A stretch of 64,000 nucleotides of DNA, from contig NW_026570324.1 in assembly GCF_019649055.1 (NCBI RefSeq), positions 496,001 through 560,000 on the forward strand. Direction: 5' to 3'. The stretch is from Paramacrobiotus metropolitanus (taxonomy: Eukaryota; Tardigrada; Eutardigrada; Parachela; Macrobiotidae). The stretch's first letter is position 1. Every line of letters starts with the position of its first letter. Under the pieces are notes generated by a model, which had not been told where the DNA came from, made no database searches, and saw only the letters and a program-made list of their open reading frames with translations. The position numbers and the translations under genes were made by a program. This document shows, in pieces, positions 1 to 12,674 of the stretch.

Positions 1-1239
1 TTTCAGGTTCTTCACGAGTTCTCCGTAATTTGAGCCTTCACCGTCTCCTCAAAGGGTCCGTTGGAAGAAAACCAAACGATTCTGCTACCATGTAACAGGC
101 AAGCGCGAGGAGATCACGAGTGATGCTTTATTGTACAAATAAAGGAACAATACTGCGTAATAGCAGGGAATGCAAGAACAAAGCACTGATGGCTAAGCAA
201 GTGAATGCTAGAAAAGGCTCTTGAGCGTCCGTCAAGGCGTGAAAGAAGCAACTGACGGCAAGCACGTGCTGTGTGCCATCAGCTGTGTGATGATGCGCAG
301 ACTGGACTCAATCCAACGCGAGCGTATGAACGCTGAGTCATACTGCGAGAGAGGGACGAGAGAGCAAGTATGCTCAGTGTGTGCGCCGCGTATATCCGCT
401 TCAGCGGATATGAGTGCAGTGCAGCAGCACACGTACGTACAGCGAGAGAGGCGATACGGCAAGCATGAGTGCAAACACGTCCATGGTGGGCCGTATGCAC
501 CAGGCGCAGTCGTGTGCCTCTGACAAAATATTTACAGTATTCCTAAATTAAGCGACAGTGCTTTGGCCACGGTATCACACCACCGCCCATATGACAGCAC
601 ACGAACAGAAACAGAGCGAATGCGTAGTTCTCCTGTTGGCGCACCGTAAAATCCCTGTATGTTAGTGACGTCAAAATGACACACTGCCAGACTGCCAGTC
701 TGCATCCTCGGCGAGAATCACGAATTACTTAGTCTCTCCACGAGAAAGCGCCGCGCAATATTATTTTCCATTGTAATCTTGTACATTACTTGTACAGTAA
801 TTACGGTAATTAATGTCAACAATTCAGGAACTGACTTGTTATAAGAATTTAAATCGCTCCTTCCTCCTTTTATGCGGATAGTTTTCAGTTTTTAGTTTTT
901 ACTGTACTTTTTAGTTTTTACAGTTTTTAGTGACTTTTTACCATGTCTCCAGTGAAAAGCCACTACCACGGCGGTAAATTAAGAGGCTGTCATCGTAGCT
1001 TGCATCTCAGGCGGGTCGCTTTGCAGCAGCGTGTATTTTGGTGCGAATGGACTGCCACGCAGCGCACATAGCACTTCTGGCCAACTGCAACGTAAACACT
1101 GCACTGACAGCAGTTGCAAAAACGTGTTTTGGAATTTTCACGATCTTTGTATTTACGGTAATTTACCAACGTTTTCCTTTTCTCGCTACCGTGCACGTGG
1201 ATGATTCTGCTTTCCTGAATAAATCTTACTCCTGCAAAA
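1..1239. other. Region upstream of GOPC, no gene recognised
   Basis: No conserved coding exon is visible. Bases 220-520 are GC-richer, and the frames there are open on both strands without protein-like composition. An 8-bp perfect inverted repeat with a 4-base loop lies at 392-411. The promoter and 5' leader of the downstream GOPC gene probably fall in this stretch, but no TATA box or initiator could be assigned. Confidence 0.5.
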
Positions 1240-4200
1240 ATGTCCGTCTCGGGTGGGATCTTTCGCTGGCTGGATATTCTGGAAGCGGAGTTTGATCGCG
1301 GTTAGTGTAATGGTTTGATTTTCCGCTGCAATATTTATTCATGTTTCGACATGTTGTTCAGCGCACGTGGAAGTGGATCTGGCGCTGCGCGAACTGGAGC
1401 CGGACGAGTACAATCTGGCGGCCAACATCCGCGAGAAGCTGGCCACGTTGTGCGCCACGTTCACGCAGCTGAGCGAGAAGGCGCAGTCCATCTTCCAGAA
1501 CAACTGCAGACTGGAGGTAAAGCAACATTACAGCATGCTGTATTAGCTGAATTAGCACACACATACGCAGCACTTGCAGCGTCTTGACGGCGCTAATTTC
1601 GCTGCTCTCAGCACACTTGACGCGCACTCCACACCTCCTCAAAAGCCTCAAGGTCTCTCTTCCACTGGGCGCAATCCTCTTGAGAATTCCTTTTCTCGAT
1701 TGCTCCCCGGGAATTTCTCCGCGAGACTCCTTGTCAGGAAATTGAAATTTCGTTTGTTATTATTCTTCAGAAAAAATAAACAGTAAATGAGTTAAATCTG
1801 TAAATGCAATAAGTTTTGACAAGGAAAAATGATTATGTATAATATTTCTAGTATTTTCTTGCTGTTTTTCTTATTTTATTCCAGTAATAATTATTTGAGT
1901 TTAATTACTAACTATTCTGTAACTATGAACTAGTTCGTTCAACTACAACTACCTAATTATTACCGGGATTTTTCTTGTTATTTTTATACATTTCGGTTAT
2001 TATTACTTATTATTATTATTTTCTAAATTAAGTAACTGCTAACGACCAAACGATTCCGTCGATTGAAGTTAACTAAATATAAATTAATTAATTAGATAAA
2101 TATCTAGCAATATTCGAATTTGTAAATTTGAAATGAATTTGTTACCTCTAAAAAGACTGGCAAATTTGTATGTTTTATGATTTATCTCTCACAATAAGGT
2201 TTCTGTAATTCGTAGTGCTGTCAAATTTCTTGCAAAAATTGAGTGAATTGCACAAGCGCATTAGAACATGGAAAGGAATTTATTTCCCTTACGCCGAGCA
2301 GATAAAATTAACATGATTAGAATTCAGTGAAACGCAATACAATATTTCTCTCTTAAGTATGGAAAGCTTGAACCAAAAAAGTCAGTTTTTGAAAATTGTT
2401 GTCAATATACGGGGTAATTAACCGCTTGATATGAAATACATTTGCAGTGAGATGGAAACCGCTTCTTTATTGTTATGTATGTTAATGAATTTTTGTCGAG
2501 AAAATTATGTGTTAAATTGTTTTGAATATAGAAGGGTATAGAAATTCACCATGATCGAAGCCAGACGAAGCATTAACTTTAAAAGTGAAACTTTGACATA
2601 AAAAGCTAAATGATAAATTAACCCGCAAGATTACATTTCATTAATATTATATCCCCGCAAGATGTAATATTACTGATCTTTATTTAAATTATAAAGAACT
2701 AACTGCGAAATTAACAGACCCGGTGAAAAAGATCTAATGTGTAGAACTCGTAGTGCATTCTGCTGATACAATATTGATATTACGAATGTAACGTAGTAAA
2801 GTGTACCAATGGTATTGTGAGACATTGTACCAATCTTGTGAAAAATGAAGTATTATGAAGAAACACATGCAGAAATGGGTCCCTTTTTGCGAATATGTTT
2901 AAAGCAGTAATACTTTTAAACAGCATTTTTGAAACGTTTTTTCATCCTAGATAAAATGGCTGTTTTATCCCAAATTTGCGCTGGCAGCAGTACTTTTATT
3001 TTCCGAGTTGAGTATCGATTACATTCCTGTAATAAATTACTTTCACCCGGTACGAGTTAATCCGCTGCCGTTGCAATGTTGCATCTTCTTAAAATAAGGA
3101 ATTAATTTTTCCGGCTGCCGCAGCCAGCGCAGCCGGGTGTATTATGCGCGGGTAATTTGAAATTAAAATGGTGAGAATAATTTTTCCGGTCTCGGTGATA
3201 ATCCGATCTCATTCGTCCAGAATCCTGAATAGCTGTGATGTTGTGTGTACATGTGCAGGCGCAGCTGTACAGTCTGCGGGAGGATGTGACGGAGGCGCGC
3301 ACACAGTGCTCGCTGATCGATAGCGAACGCCGCCAGCTCCTCTTCGAGGTGCACGAAGCCCAACTGCAGCACCCGGCCACGCAGCAGCAGGACGCCCACC
3401 AAGCGCAACGGGTTAGCCGCAGTCTGGTATGTGCCGGGGTTTTTGTTTTTCCAACATGTGCCGGTGTTTTCCCCGTGATTGTTTTTCTTATTGATCGGTT
3501 ACGTGCAGCGCTGTTCCTTGCGCCTTTTTTTAACATAACTTACCCGTAACCATTTTTGTCCGTACTTAAAAAGGTTGCGCTTTAGCGATGGCATTCGCGG
3601 AAACTGACTAATAATTACAAGGAATCAGTCCACATTTTATCTGATTGGTTAATTTAATTTTTCAGTACAGTATATAATTCCAATTTTTTCCCTATGTAAT
3701 ACAATTTAATTGTTGAATTAACACCGACTTATCAGAGATATTTCATAAAATGTGACTGATTTCGCATGGAATTTTTAAAAAAAAGTCTCCGGTGGTTTGA
3801 ATACATGTAGTATGAAATTTCTTTTTTGGATTTGATACCTATATAATTAATGTGATTTGTTTCGAAATTCCTGGATTAATAACATTAGCGGCTAACGAAG
3901 AAACCGAAATAGCTATGAAATAGAAATGGTCGTAAAAAAATGGAAGGAAAAGAACATGTTCGAGAATTGTTTGATAAAAATGGAATATTGATTTTTCGAA
4001 GGGTTTTTTTACTTTTTTGCTGTTCGAATTACATGGTGTGGTTGAGTATTTATTGTTTTTATTCTGTGTGTCTGTTTTGGTGAAGGGCGATGGAAAAGTG
4101 GCCGTGAGCGAAAAGCGGGCGAGCGATGAGCGATTACGCGCGGAGAACACGCAGTTGAGCAAGGAGAACGTGCAGCTGCGGCAGTGGCTGATGGACACGG

Positions 4201-7200
4201 AGAGCGAGCTGTTCGCTGCACTCCTGGCCGCACGCTACCTTGACAAAGAACTCGCCGGAAGGTAAAGTCGTCGTTGCAAAACATTCCTTGGCGGAATTGA
4301 GTTGATGGACGGTGGATAAAGTTTTCAACTCTACGCTGTATATTCTTGCACTTGTTTTAAAACATTTACATTCATAAACATTTTAAATTATCCATTTGTG
4401 TGTTACCGCTAAACATAATAATATTCCAGTTACGAAACATAAAATTAATCGATTTTATTCATTTGTATTTTTGTCCTTATCTGTTAGCTTTTAAGTTTCT
4501 CTCCATTTGCGATTTTCCGGCTGAACATAAAAAATGGTCAAATAAATTTAATTGATTTTCCAGTTCGTCTTTATTATGGATGTCTTTACTACGGCTTTCA
4601 GTTTTTGTTTTTTTTTGAAAGCTTTTTTTATTGTTTTTTTCGTAAGTTTATTCCGTAGTTCATTCTTTTTTTTATTTAGAATTCAGCAGATTCAGCTGCT
4701 GGCCCGCGATCTACGTCCGGAAGATCATGATCGCCTATGGAGTCAGTTGGAAGCCGAAATCAACCTCCATCGTCATAAAACCGTACGCTGTTTACCTAAA
4801 AAAATTAGGAATACAATAATTATGCAACCGGGCGTATTATTGTTAATAATAATGTTAAATTGTAAATAATTTGCAGATTACGCAAGCCTGTCGTCAGCGT
4901 GGACGTCGGCGCCACACGGGCGGATCGGCTCGCACGGACCGCCAGCGCGCTCAGGTGGGTGGCTGCTGCTCGGCAGAATTATCACGAGCAAACGTAGTGT
5001 GGTGGCTGCATTCCTCTCCCAGGAAGTTACGCTAGAAACTTTATAATTTTCTCTGGAAGTGCAGTACTTTAACATTAAATTTATCGGCTTAATTTTTATA
5101 TGTATTTTTTAACCATTTTTTTACTATCCTTTCGTTCTTTGTGTATTAGTGGATCGTCATTTGGAATGGGTTGGTATTTTAGCGATCTCTTCTCATATTC
5201 TGTTCCCGTCTTTTGTCATCGATATAATCTCTTTACATGTATACTTCGAAGTATATGTCAATTTCTTGGTTTGCTTAAATTTTATTTAAACTTTTAAAAA
5301 ATATTTTTGACGTGGTGTCGTATTTTATTTTCTCCCTTGAGTTGTCGTACTTGCTTTGTTTTCATTGTAAAAATAATCTTTCTGTCTGCCGGTTTTTTTA
5401 TCGCTAAATATAAATAAATACGTTAAAAAAAGTTTTACATAGCTGACAACTTAAAAAATGTTTTTTTGTGATGTGCCAGCTAATGTGCTTGTTGTTCTGT
5501 AAATGCAGGTGGAGCGCAGTGTGGCCGGGATCGTCCGGGAAGTGGAGATCTTCAAGGGCGCCGGGCAGAGCCTGGGTTTAACCATCACGGTAACACCGGC
5601 ATTCTTTATTAACTTTCTCTCACAGAAACTGACAGCTGGTGTTGTCGGTGACCTTTGCAGGGTGGGCAGGAGCACGGCGTGCCGGTGGTCATCTCGGAGA
5701 TCCAGGACCATCATCTGGCCGCCCAGAGCGGCGCCTTCCTGGTGGGCGACGCCATCCTGGCCGTCAACGGCGTCGATCTCCGCAGCGCCAAGCATTCCGA
5801 CGCGGTGAAAGTGTTGTGCCAACTGGTAAAGCAGAAATTAACCGAGAAAGCAAATCTTCCTTTTATTATCTCTGCCGTGTATGGTACATAATTTTCGGCT
5901 GGAAATTTCTCAGACTTGTCTCCACTACCAGCTTCGGTCGAACAACATTTACATGCTAAAAAATAATTACGATAATAATATCTGAATTATTTGTGAAATA
6001 AAATAATTTTGCTAAGAAGTACCTATAACCATGGCATTAATTGTTTCCTTACTTAATTTTGTATAAGTATAACATTTTTCTTTGCTTCAGTTTTTTCCTA
6101 GAAAAAAGGCAAGCAGACACGTTGGTTATTTATAATTACTGCAGCCTTTTGAGGCGTTTTTGAATTTCTTAGACAGCTGTTAATGGCTGGCATAAACACC
6201 TCTTGCCACTACACTACAGTTATTCCGTTGCATACTAGCATTACGTTTGAGCTGCTGCAGGGCGAAAACTGTGACGCGGCCATTTATTGCTTAATTCTCT
6301 GCATTTTCTCACCCTTAACCAACACCATCGAATGCCGATTATAGTAATAACATCAGCGGGTCTTTGCAGAGTGGGAATATCACCTTTGAACTGCTGTACG
6401 TCAGCGGGGATTCCGATTCGGAAGATGAAGCGGACGGAGAGGGTTTTGTCGACCCGGAGCAGCTGCCGGTGACCACCGGGCCGGACGCTCCGTACGACCA
6501 TCACAACGGGCATGATGCGCATTATTACGCTGATCTGCTGGTCAAGAATGGCATCCGCCAGCAACGGTATGCAAAACTTTGGCACATTCATAGTGTCACA
6601 GCAAAAAAGCAGGAAAAGCTGATTATTCCGCCTAACATGCGTTCGTTCTTAATGTCTTTGCTTGCGTAAGGGTTCATTGGTTTTACCACTACCGTTACCG
6701 TACTGCAATGTACCACTGCACTACGTTTCACTGTGTTCCACCATTTTTTATCCACTGACGTCGTTCCAACTTTTTTGTTCAAAGACGAGTTTTTGTTCAC
6801 GCTACTGAGTCTTTTTACGAATTAATTTGAAAATGCCTGGCTAAATAAGAATAAATATGTAATAAAACAGAATTAATTAATATCATTTATAAAAATTTAA
6901 TTCTGTTTTTAAATTTAAAATCGATTTTTCTTTTACCAGTCAATCATATTCTGTTTCTTAATTATTAAAATTGAAAAATTTGCTTTCTTTATTTGAAATA
7001 CTTTTTCTTTTTTCGGTCGACGATGAATTTGAAGGTGTCGAATTTTTAATGTTTTTTCACTTCCTTGTTCACGAGAGGACGATACGTTGTCCGCGCCCGG
7101 GACAAATTAACTACTCGATCGCGAAAACATTTTGATATAAGAAACGTAGAAATAATTATGTGAAACAGTCAGTATGTCCGCTGCAGGTCTGACTCGGTGT

Positions 7201-7448
7201 CGGCCAACGTGTTCGACCCGCACGCCCCCTCCCCGGCCCCGGCCCCGCACCCCACCGCCAACGGCCATCCCGGGGCGGGGGCGCGGCCCCGCCCGGACGC
7301 CAGCTACGCCGTGACCTCCACGCACTCGTCGCCGGTGCACTCGCGATCGCCCTCGCGCGGCAGTGTCAGCGGGCGGCGCCGGCTGCGCTTTCCGGGCCGC
7401 GCCTTCCCGGTGCACCTGCGCAACACCCAGTCCACGGAGATCCACTGA
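1240..7448 (+). CDS. Gopc: GOPC/PIST: Golgi-associated PDZ and coiled-coil protein
   Basis: Ten exons: 1240-1300, 1362-1516, 3259-3426, 4086-4261, 4680-4782, 4877-4954, 5509-5589, 5661-5825, 6370-6566, 7187-7448. Phases agree at every junction and give 481 aa (human GOPC is 462). The N-terminus has the family [12 protein letters not shown] block at about residue 8. Residues 30-220 are charged, coiled-coil-like sequence ending in the diagnostic [19 protein letters not shown] and [12 protein letters not shown] motifs. One PDZ domain (about residues 255-341) has carboxylate-binding loop SLGLTI, followed by [14 protein letters not shown] and [13 protein letters not shown]. The tail is Ser/Pro/Arg-rich and poorly conserved. 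GOPC family members sit on the trans-Golgi and bind C-termini of membrane cargo; that role is inferred from orthology. The start has a good context (AAAA before ATG). PolyA signals AATAAA lie at 7459 and 7706. Intron 2 is 1.7 kb. Confidence 0.95.
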
Positions 7449-8640
7449 GGGATTCGCTAATAAACGTGCTCGCGCTGAACTGGTATTTTTTTTTGCACAT
7501 TATTACGGCTTTCTCTGTACTGCACTCCGGTGTTCTGCGCTGTTTTTTGTATTGATCTTGGGGGTTGTACGGTGAATGGGAATGGTTGCTTATTGGTTAG
7601 TTTTGTCAAGGAATCCCCGGTTACAAAAATTACAAATTTTCCATTGGATAGCTTATAGTCTGTATGCACTTGTATCAAAACGTTTTAAATTAAAGACATT
7701 AATTTAATAAATTATTCTGTAGATGATTCTTTAAGTGCAAATTTGTCGCCTTTTATTTTTTTTTAATTTTATAAAAATATGTTTGAATGCTTATGTGCTG
7801 GCTGGTGATAAGACCAGGCATCGCAGAATCGCCTAAAATTTTAAATGGGAAATTATATTCCCAAATATTTTTATTGATTTTTAATAATAATTGTTTTGCA
7901 ATTTATTTCTTTATTTTTATTGTCACTATGTATTGCATCGATACTATTATTGATTTCGTACATTTACAACAACCCAAAAATCAGTAAAATTTGTGGAAAC
8001 ATTAGACAAATGAGGGAAACAACAAATAATTGCCATAATTGTCATTTTAAAATAAAGTAAAGGAATAAAAACACTCCAATAAACAAAACGTCACCACGTT
8101 TAAGACTTTTAAGCACGAATTGTGATGTGACGCCGGTTGTTGTCGCTAATAAATCCTCGTAACGGTTTTGTTCTTGCTTTGTAAATAAAATTTGTCAGCG
8201 ATTTAAATAAATTACTGCATATAAACGCCGGCAACGGGCATTTTGTTGTGGGTGTATATTTAGGTCATGTCTGACAGCAGTTAAATAACTTTAAACTCGA
8301 AATACGCCTTGTTCAACCGATTAACCGCGCTTGTGAACATCGGATTATAACAAAAATGTAATGACGCTTACAATGGCCGAATTGGCAGTGAAATGTCCAA
8401 TTAGTTTTGAATTGTGACAAAAAACGAACATACCGCCGCAATCGATCCCGACGGTAGCGTCGTGTCGGTACCGGCAGGTCTCCGCATACACTTCATTGCC
8501 GCGGCACAGCAGTGGCCAGTCAAATACAGCCGCAGCTGCCAGTTTGGTGTTTTGTATTGCGAATTAGCTGCCGGAATTGGTATTATACCGTGATACCGTA
8601 GACGCACATTTATTATCTTGGAATTTTTGACTTTTTCATC
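7449..8640. other. Intergenic region between GOPC and the secreted-protein gene
   Basis: AT-rich, with GOPC polyA signals at its left end. No conserved coding sequence or repeat family was recognised. The right end should hold the promoter of the gene starting at 8641. Confidence 0.5.
7459..7464 (+). terminator. Candidate polyA signal of GOPC
   Basis: AATAAA lies only 11 bases after the GOPC stop codon. A second AATAAA at 7706-7711, in a more AT-rich setting, is the better-placed candidate for the main 3' end. Confidence 0.4.
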
Positions 8641-9842
8641 ATGCTGTGGCAGTTGACCTTTACCATCGCCCTGCTGGGAGTGGCTCACGGTTAGCAGAAA
8701 TAGACAATTTTTCTATAAAACGACTGTTATGTAAAGAGACGATGATAATCTGTGGATATAAATTTCTTCAAGAGTCATTTTTAATATTTTATTGGGACCA
8801 ATTAATATGTCCAGTTTATTACAATTTATTTTTCAATTCAAATTTAATTTTGTTTTTTTAAAATTGATTTCTTTGATTTTGGCCACGTGTTTCATGACAT
8901 CTGCAGGGTATCAGCAGTTAATCCTGCACTCAGATTTTTACTATTATCTAATAAAAGAAAAGATAGTTACTCACATTATATGTTAATGTATGTGTATGCA
9001 TTACATATTATTAGCCTGCAGATTTTTATAAACTTGTGCTTTCAGTTACTGTATATCAACACATTTCCACTGCTTTGCAGAAGCTTTCTAATCTGCGGTT
9101 GCTAGAATTGGCTTAAGTATGCACTGCTAAAATTTCTCGCAAAACAAAATTTCTTCTTAAATTTTAATGGCGATTCTGTACATCTCGCTGCTATCGGTAA
9201 CAGCTGCTCCACTAAATTTATTCTAATCCACGTTATGGCTCCGGCCTTATAGAACGCACTGCACTACGAAAGCCCTCGCTGTTCTCTTAAACTGCTTTTT
9301 CACATAAAAGTACCGGTATACATTACACTTATTGATTTTATAATTTGTGCAGCAATTTCACAATCAGTTTACAAGTAATACTAGTGTTATTACCACACTA
9401 GTACTATCTCTTTAACTTTAATCAAATGATATTCACTGTGATGCTTTGTGTACCGGCAGCCTCGCCCGCCAGCTACTACGAAGACGCGGCCAACCTCCGT
9501 GCCTACATCGACGCGTACATGAACCGGGCGGAGCCGAGCATCGAGGGCCGGCAAGTGCTGTGGCAGTCGCCGGAGACCAACTCGCCGGGCTACATTAAAC
9601 TGCAGGACAACTACAAGAGCGGCGTGGCGTTCGCGCTGCCGCCGCCGGTCAACAAGCACCTCCTGTCGGCCATCCTCGGGCCCAAGATCGACGACTACCT
9701 CATCACGGCCGGCGACACCAAGCAGTTCGGCGGCCACTGGGGCATCGACACCATGCCGTACTTCGACAGCAATCCCGTGGATAAGTTCCTCGTGGTGCGG
9801 CATGACTTCATCAATGATCCCGGTTATAAGGGACAAAAATAA
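8641..9842 (+). CDS. Small secreted protein of unknown family (2 exons)
   Basis: Exons 8641-8689 and 9460-9842 join in phase 1 and give 143 aa. Exon 1 encodes almost nothing but a hydrophobic signal peptide (MLWQLTFTIALLGVAHA), with likely cleavage after AHA. Exon 2 has the GC-rich third positions of the other genuine exons here. The mature chain begins SPASYYEDAANLRAYIDAY and carries the landmarks LPPPVNKHLLSAILGPKIDDYL and GGHWGIDTMPYF. It contains no cysteines, so it is not a disulfide-rich toxin-like or venom-like peptide. I do not recognise the family. An AATAAA overlaps the stop codon (9838) and another lies 69 bases past it (9911). The gene is inferred from splice logic, codon use and the signal peptide; function unknown. 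Confidence 0.72.
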
Positions 9843-10230
9843 ATTACGCAAGGAATTTTTTTATATGTCGACTAATACCGGGGTTGTACGCTGTTGTGTA
9901 AAAAAAGGCCAATAAAAAATTACTAATTTACGTACTGTATATTTATTTTGCTTTTTTTTTGGCAGTTGTTTCGGGGGTTATAGTGGGTGACCTTTCTGAT
10001 ATCCGTTAATCTGTTAATTTATGCGCGAATTTGAATGTGTTGATCTAAATTGCGCGCGAGAGTAATTTACTAGCGTAATGCGAACTTGTCGTTGACCGGG
10101 GCCAAGATCAATGCAACTGCGCCGTCAGCCAAAGCGATTGGCAACGAACAAGCGTTTTACACGCTGTACAACCTCGCAAGTAATTGTATAGAAGGTACGG
10201 TACAAAATAATATTATCTATAATTGTATAA
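9843..10230. other. Intergenic, no gene recognised
   Basis: Contains the polyA signal of the upstream secreted-protein gene and otherwise AT-rich sequence with no protein-like frame. Confidence 0.5.
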
Positions 10231-10582
10231 TGTACAAGCCCGTCCGGATGAAGAGCACGTAAAGGTACAGCTAACGCATATTAAGCGCGATGTTAGCGCT
10301 TAACACGATGGCCCCTACACTCCGTTTGCCACAATGCGTAAATGCGCTCCGCAGTTAGATTGTCCCTTACTGCACCGACCGTTGTCTGGCCATCTTCCGC
10401 CAGGCAGCTACGATTATTCCCATTGGAATATACGGCCTGCACTAAGCCACCATCCAGCCAAACGCATGTTACGTGGTTGAACAGTGTGGCGCGGCGTTGC
10501 GTAGTATCTTGTTTGGCGTAACCCATGAATTTACATTTTTCGCTGTTCTCTATCGTGCTCATCATCCGGACGGGCTTGTACA
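10231..10582. mobile_element. MITE with 21-bp perfect terminal inverted repeats
   Basis: The ends are perfect inverted copies, TGTACAAGCCCGTCC... at 10231-10251 and its complement at 10562-10582. If the outer TA dinucleotides (10233 and 10579) are the target duplication, the element is a TA-inserting MITE of Tc1/mariner type starting CAAGCCCG. The palindrome runs past the TA, so the exact border is uncertain. No transposase is present. Almost the whole interior is one open frame on the minus strand, described separately. Confidence 0.75.
10293..10565 (-). CDS. 90-codon ORF inside the MITE, hypothetical
   Basis: An ATG-initiated frame of 90 codons starts in the right terminal repeat and fills most of the element. 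The predicted product has balanced composition, with segments such as NHVTCVWLDGGLVQAVYSNG and SCLAEDGQTTVGAVRDNL, and four cysteines. I recognise no family. It could be a captured host exon, a remnant of the parent element, or chance. There is no evidence of expression. Confidence 0.25.
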   Translation of the reverse strand: MMSTIENSEKCKFMGYAKQDTTQRRATLFNHVTCVWLDGGLVQAVYSNGNNRSCLAEDGQTTVGAVRDNLTAERIYALWQTECRGHRVKR

Positions 10583-10625
10583 GATGGTCGAAATCAGGCT
10601 ATACAGTACGTATCTGCTCTGTTGC

Positions 10626-10701
10626 AAAGAAAATTAAAATTAAGCTGACAGAACACAGCTGACAAATTAAAAGAAAATTAAAATTAAGCTGACAGAACAC
10701 A
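10626..10701 (+). repeat. Two-copy direct repeat, 44-bp period
   Basis: The block AAAGAAAATTAAAATTAAGC plus CTGACAGAACACA occurs at 10626-10657 and again at 10670-10701, with identical sequence over about 32 bases. Confidence 0.85.
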
Positions 10702-11880
10702 ACCAAATTTTTTCTGATTAATCGCTGGTACGCGAAATTGGCACAACTCTTTCCTGTATCGCATACAGCACATTTATAAGTGATTGTCGATTTAAGCCAA
10801 CGTTCAGGAAAAACACTTTAGCACGCAAAGAAACCATGAATATTATCGACTTAATCGTGTTGCTCTTACCTTAGCTGTAGGTATTATACATAGCAGGGCT
10901 TAACATTATAGCGTACCTTATATTATGTTTATTCCAAGGTGAAGGCTGCGCATACTTTGTACCACCTTTGGCTCCTGACACCACCTTTAATTGCAATTAC
11001 AGCACCACTTTTGATTCATCATACCACCGTCAGATTCAATGTTCTCTCGATTGTATATCTGTACGTGTATTTCAGCTAGACTAAAACTAAGAGTTTGAAA
11101 TTTTGCAAAAGGATCACGTGTAACTGTTTGTTTAGAATTTTATACACTGTATATTTTTTCAGCATACCGTAAGAGCATCAAGCAGAAATCGCGGCGGCGG
11201 AAATACTGCCTTAGAATTGCAAATTATGCATAACTGGCGTTCAAAGTCAGTCAGTGTATTGTAGTAAGTACAGTATATCTGCAATAATATGTGCCTGTTA
11301 TGTCTGTCAGTTCTATTTGACGGAAGGGGGGCCGTGGCAAAATTATTATTTTAAACTCGTGAAAACAACCATTTCCGAGAATTTATTCTGGTATTACAAA
11401 TAAAACTTTTATATTACTAGTAAAACGGGACAATCTATAGTGCCCGTTTTGTGCAATCTAGAGCGATGAGTGAATTCGACAAACTTCTGCAACTTATCTG
11501 TACTGAAGTATCCCGAAATGTGAGGATACAAACATTATACAAAACATGTTATAGCGTTATAAACCCGATAAGGAAACATACAAATATGGGTTACCCGATT
11601 AAAATTTCAATACGTTCAGCTTAGATACATGGTGAAATTGTTACAATGAGTCTGGAGATGATCCACTGACGGCCGGAGAGCACTTGGCTGGTTTGCCCAT
11701 GGATCCATGGTACGGCTACGTTGTCGTCCGGTTACCGTTCAGCCCCGGGCAACCGGGTCCCGTGTACCCTTCCCGTCTATCCCAAAAAAACAGGGCTGCC
11801 ATCACGCCCAGTCCAAAAATCTGCAATGAACGCAAATCGACTTGTACCGATTGAGCAGCACCGGCTGTGCGAATATTTAT
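10702..11880. other. Non-coding stretch between two MITEs
   Basis: No protein-like frame longer than background and no recognised repeat. Scattered AT-rich sequence with many TACTGTA-type words. Confidence 0.4.
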
Positions 11881-11884
11881 TTAA

Positions 11885-12113
11885 AGGGGCATCCATAAAT
11901 TACGTACGCAGAAAACCACGGTTTTTTCACCCCTCCCTCCCCCTTCGTAGCGGTCCGTCACGTTTGCTTGACCCCTCCCCCTTGGTTCGCTCAAACGTAA
12001 TACATGGAGCTGACCACCCACTCCCCCTGGGTTCGCCGGGGCCGTCACAGCTTGTCACGTTTTTTAGACCCGTCCCTCCCTGGTTCGCTGCGTACGTAAT
12101 TTATGGATCCCCC
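11885..12113. mobile_element. TTAA-flanked MITE (piggyBac- or Kolobok-like)
   Basis: TTAA occurs exactly at both borders (11881-11884 and 12114-12117). The ends are inverted copies: AGGGGCATCCATAAATTACG with TACGC on the left, and the complement of GGGGGATCCATAAATTACG with TACGC on the right. The 229-bp interior is C-rich (repeated CCCCTCCC and GGTTCGC words) and has no transposase. TTAA duplications with such ends are typical of piggyBac and Kolobok superfamilies; which one is inference. Confidence 0.75.
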
Positions 12114-12117
12114 TTAA

Positions 12118-12674
12118 CCATATCAAATTAAAAACCAATTACCGGTGAGCAGTCTGGACGGGCTGCCCTTTTCGGCTTTTACGATTACACTCTGTCAGTA
12201 TAGCAAATTCTTCTTCATAATCTCGCTAATAATGTAATAAGCAATAGCCACCAGGTAATGAAATATGCAAGCGCAGACACACTACCCCTCGGTCACCATT
12301 TAAACGTTAAAAAAAACATCGAAAATCTTGATGCATAGATTAAAATGCGGTGTACTTAAAATACAGTAGTTAAAACAGCTGTAGCGGTTCCCATTTTTAC
12401 AGCCAAACTAAAATGTTGCTGAAGAAAAGCTGCACAACGCATTAATTCCAATAATTACTAAAATTTAGTACTTGTACCTTCACAATCATGGCTCGTCGCA
12501 CCGTAAGTATGCCGAATGCGGAGAACTCGCGGTGGTTAAAGACCTCGGAAGCCAACACCAGTCTTTGTATGATTGCGGCCATATTGCGAAATTTTCGTGT
12601 TCGTGAATTCACGACAGCTGCGTCGACACTGGCAGTACTGTCGGGCGTCGTGCTGGGCTACGATAATTAGACGG
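12118..12674. other. Non-coding or unassigned sequence
   Basis: A 60-codon plus frame at 12488-12670 begins ATGGCTCGTCGCACC immediately followed by a consensus donor GTAAGT. It might be a first exon, but no partner exon was found, so no gene is called. Confidence 0.3.

Noticed and set aside
391-411. Perfect 8-bp stem hairpin as a small RNA or terminator
   Set aside because: Too short for a precursor miRNA, and intrinsic terminators do not apply to a nuclear animal gene.
11721-12131. 136-codon plus-strand open frame
   Set aside because: It runs straight through the TTAA-flanked MITE and both its terminal repeats, with no protein-like composition.
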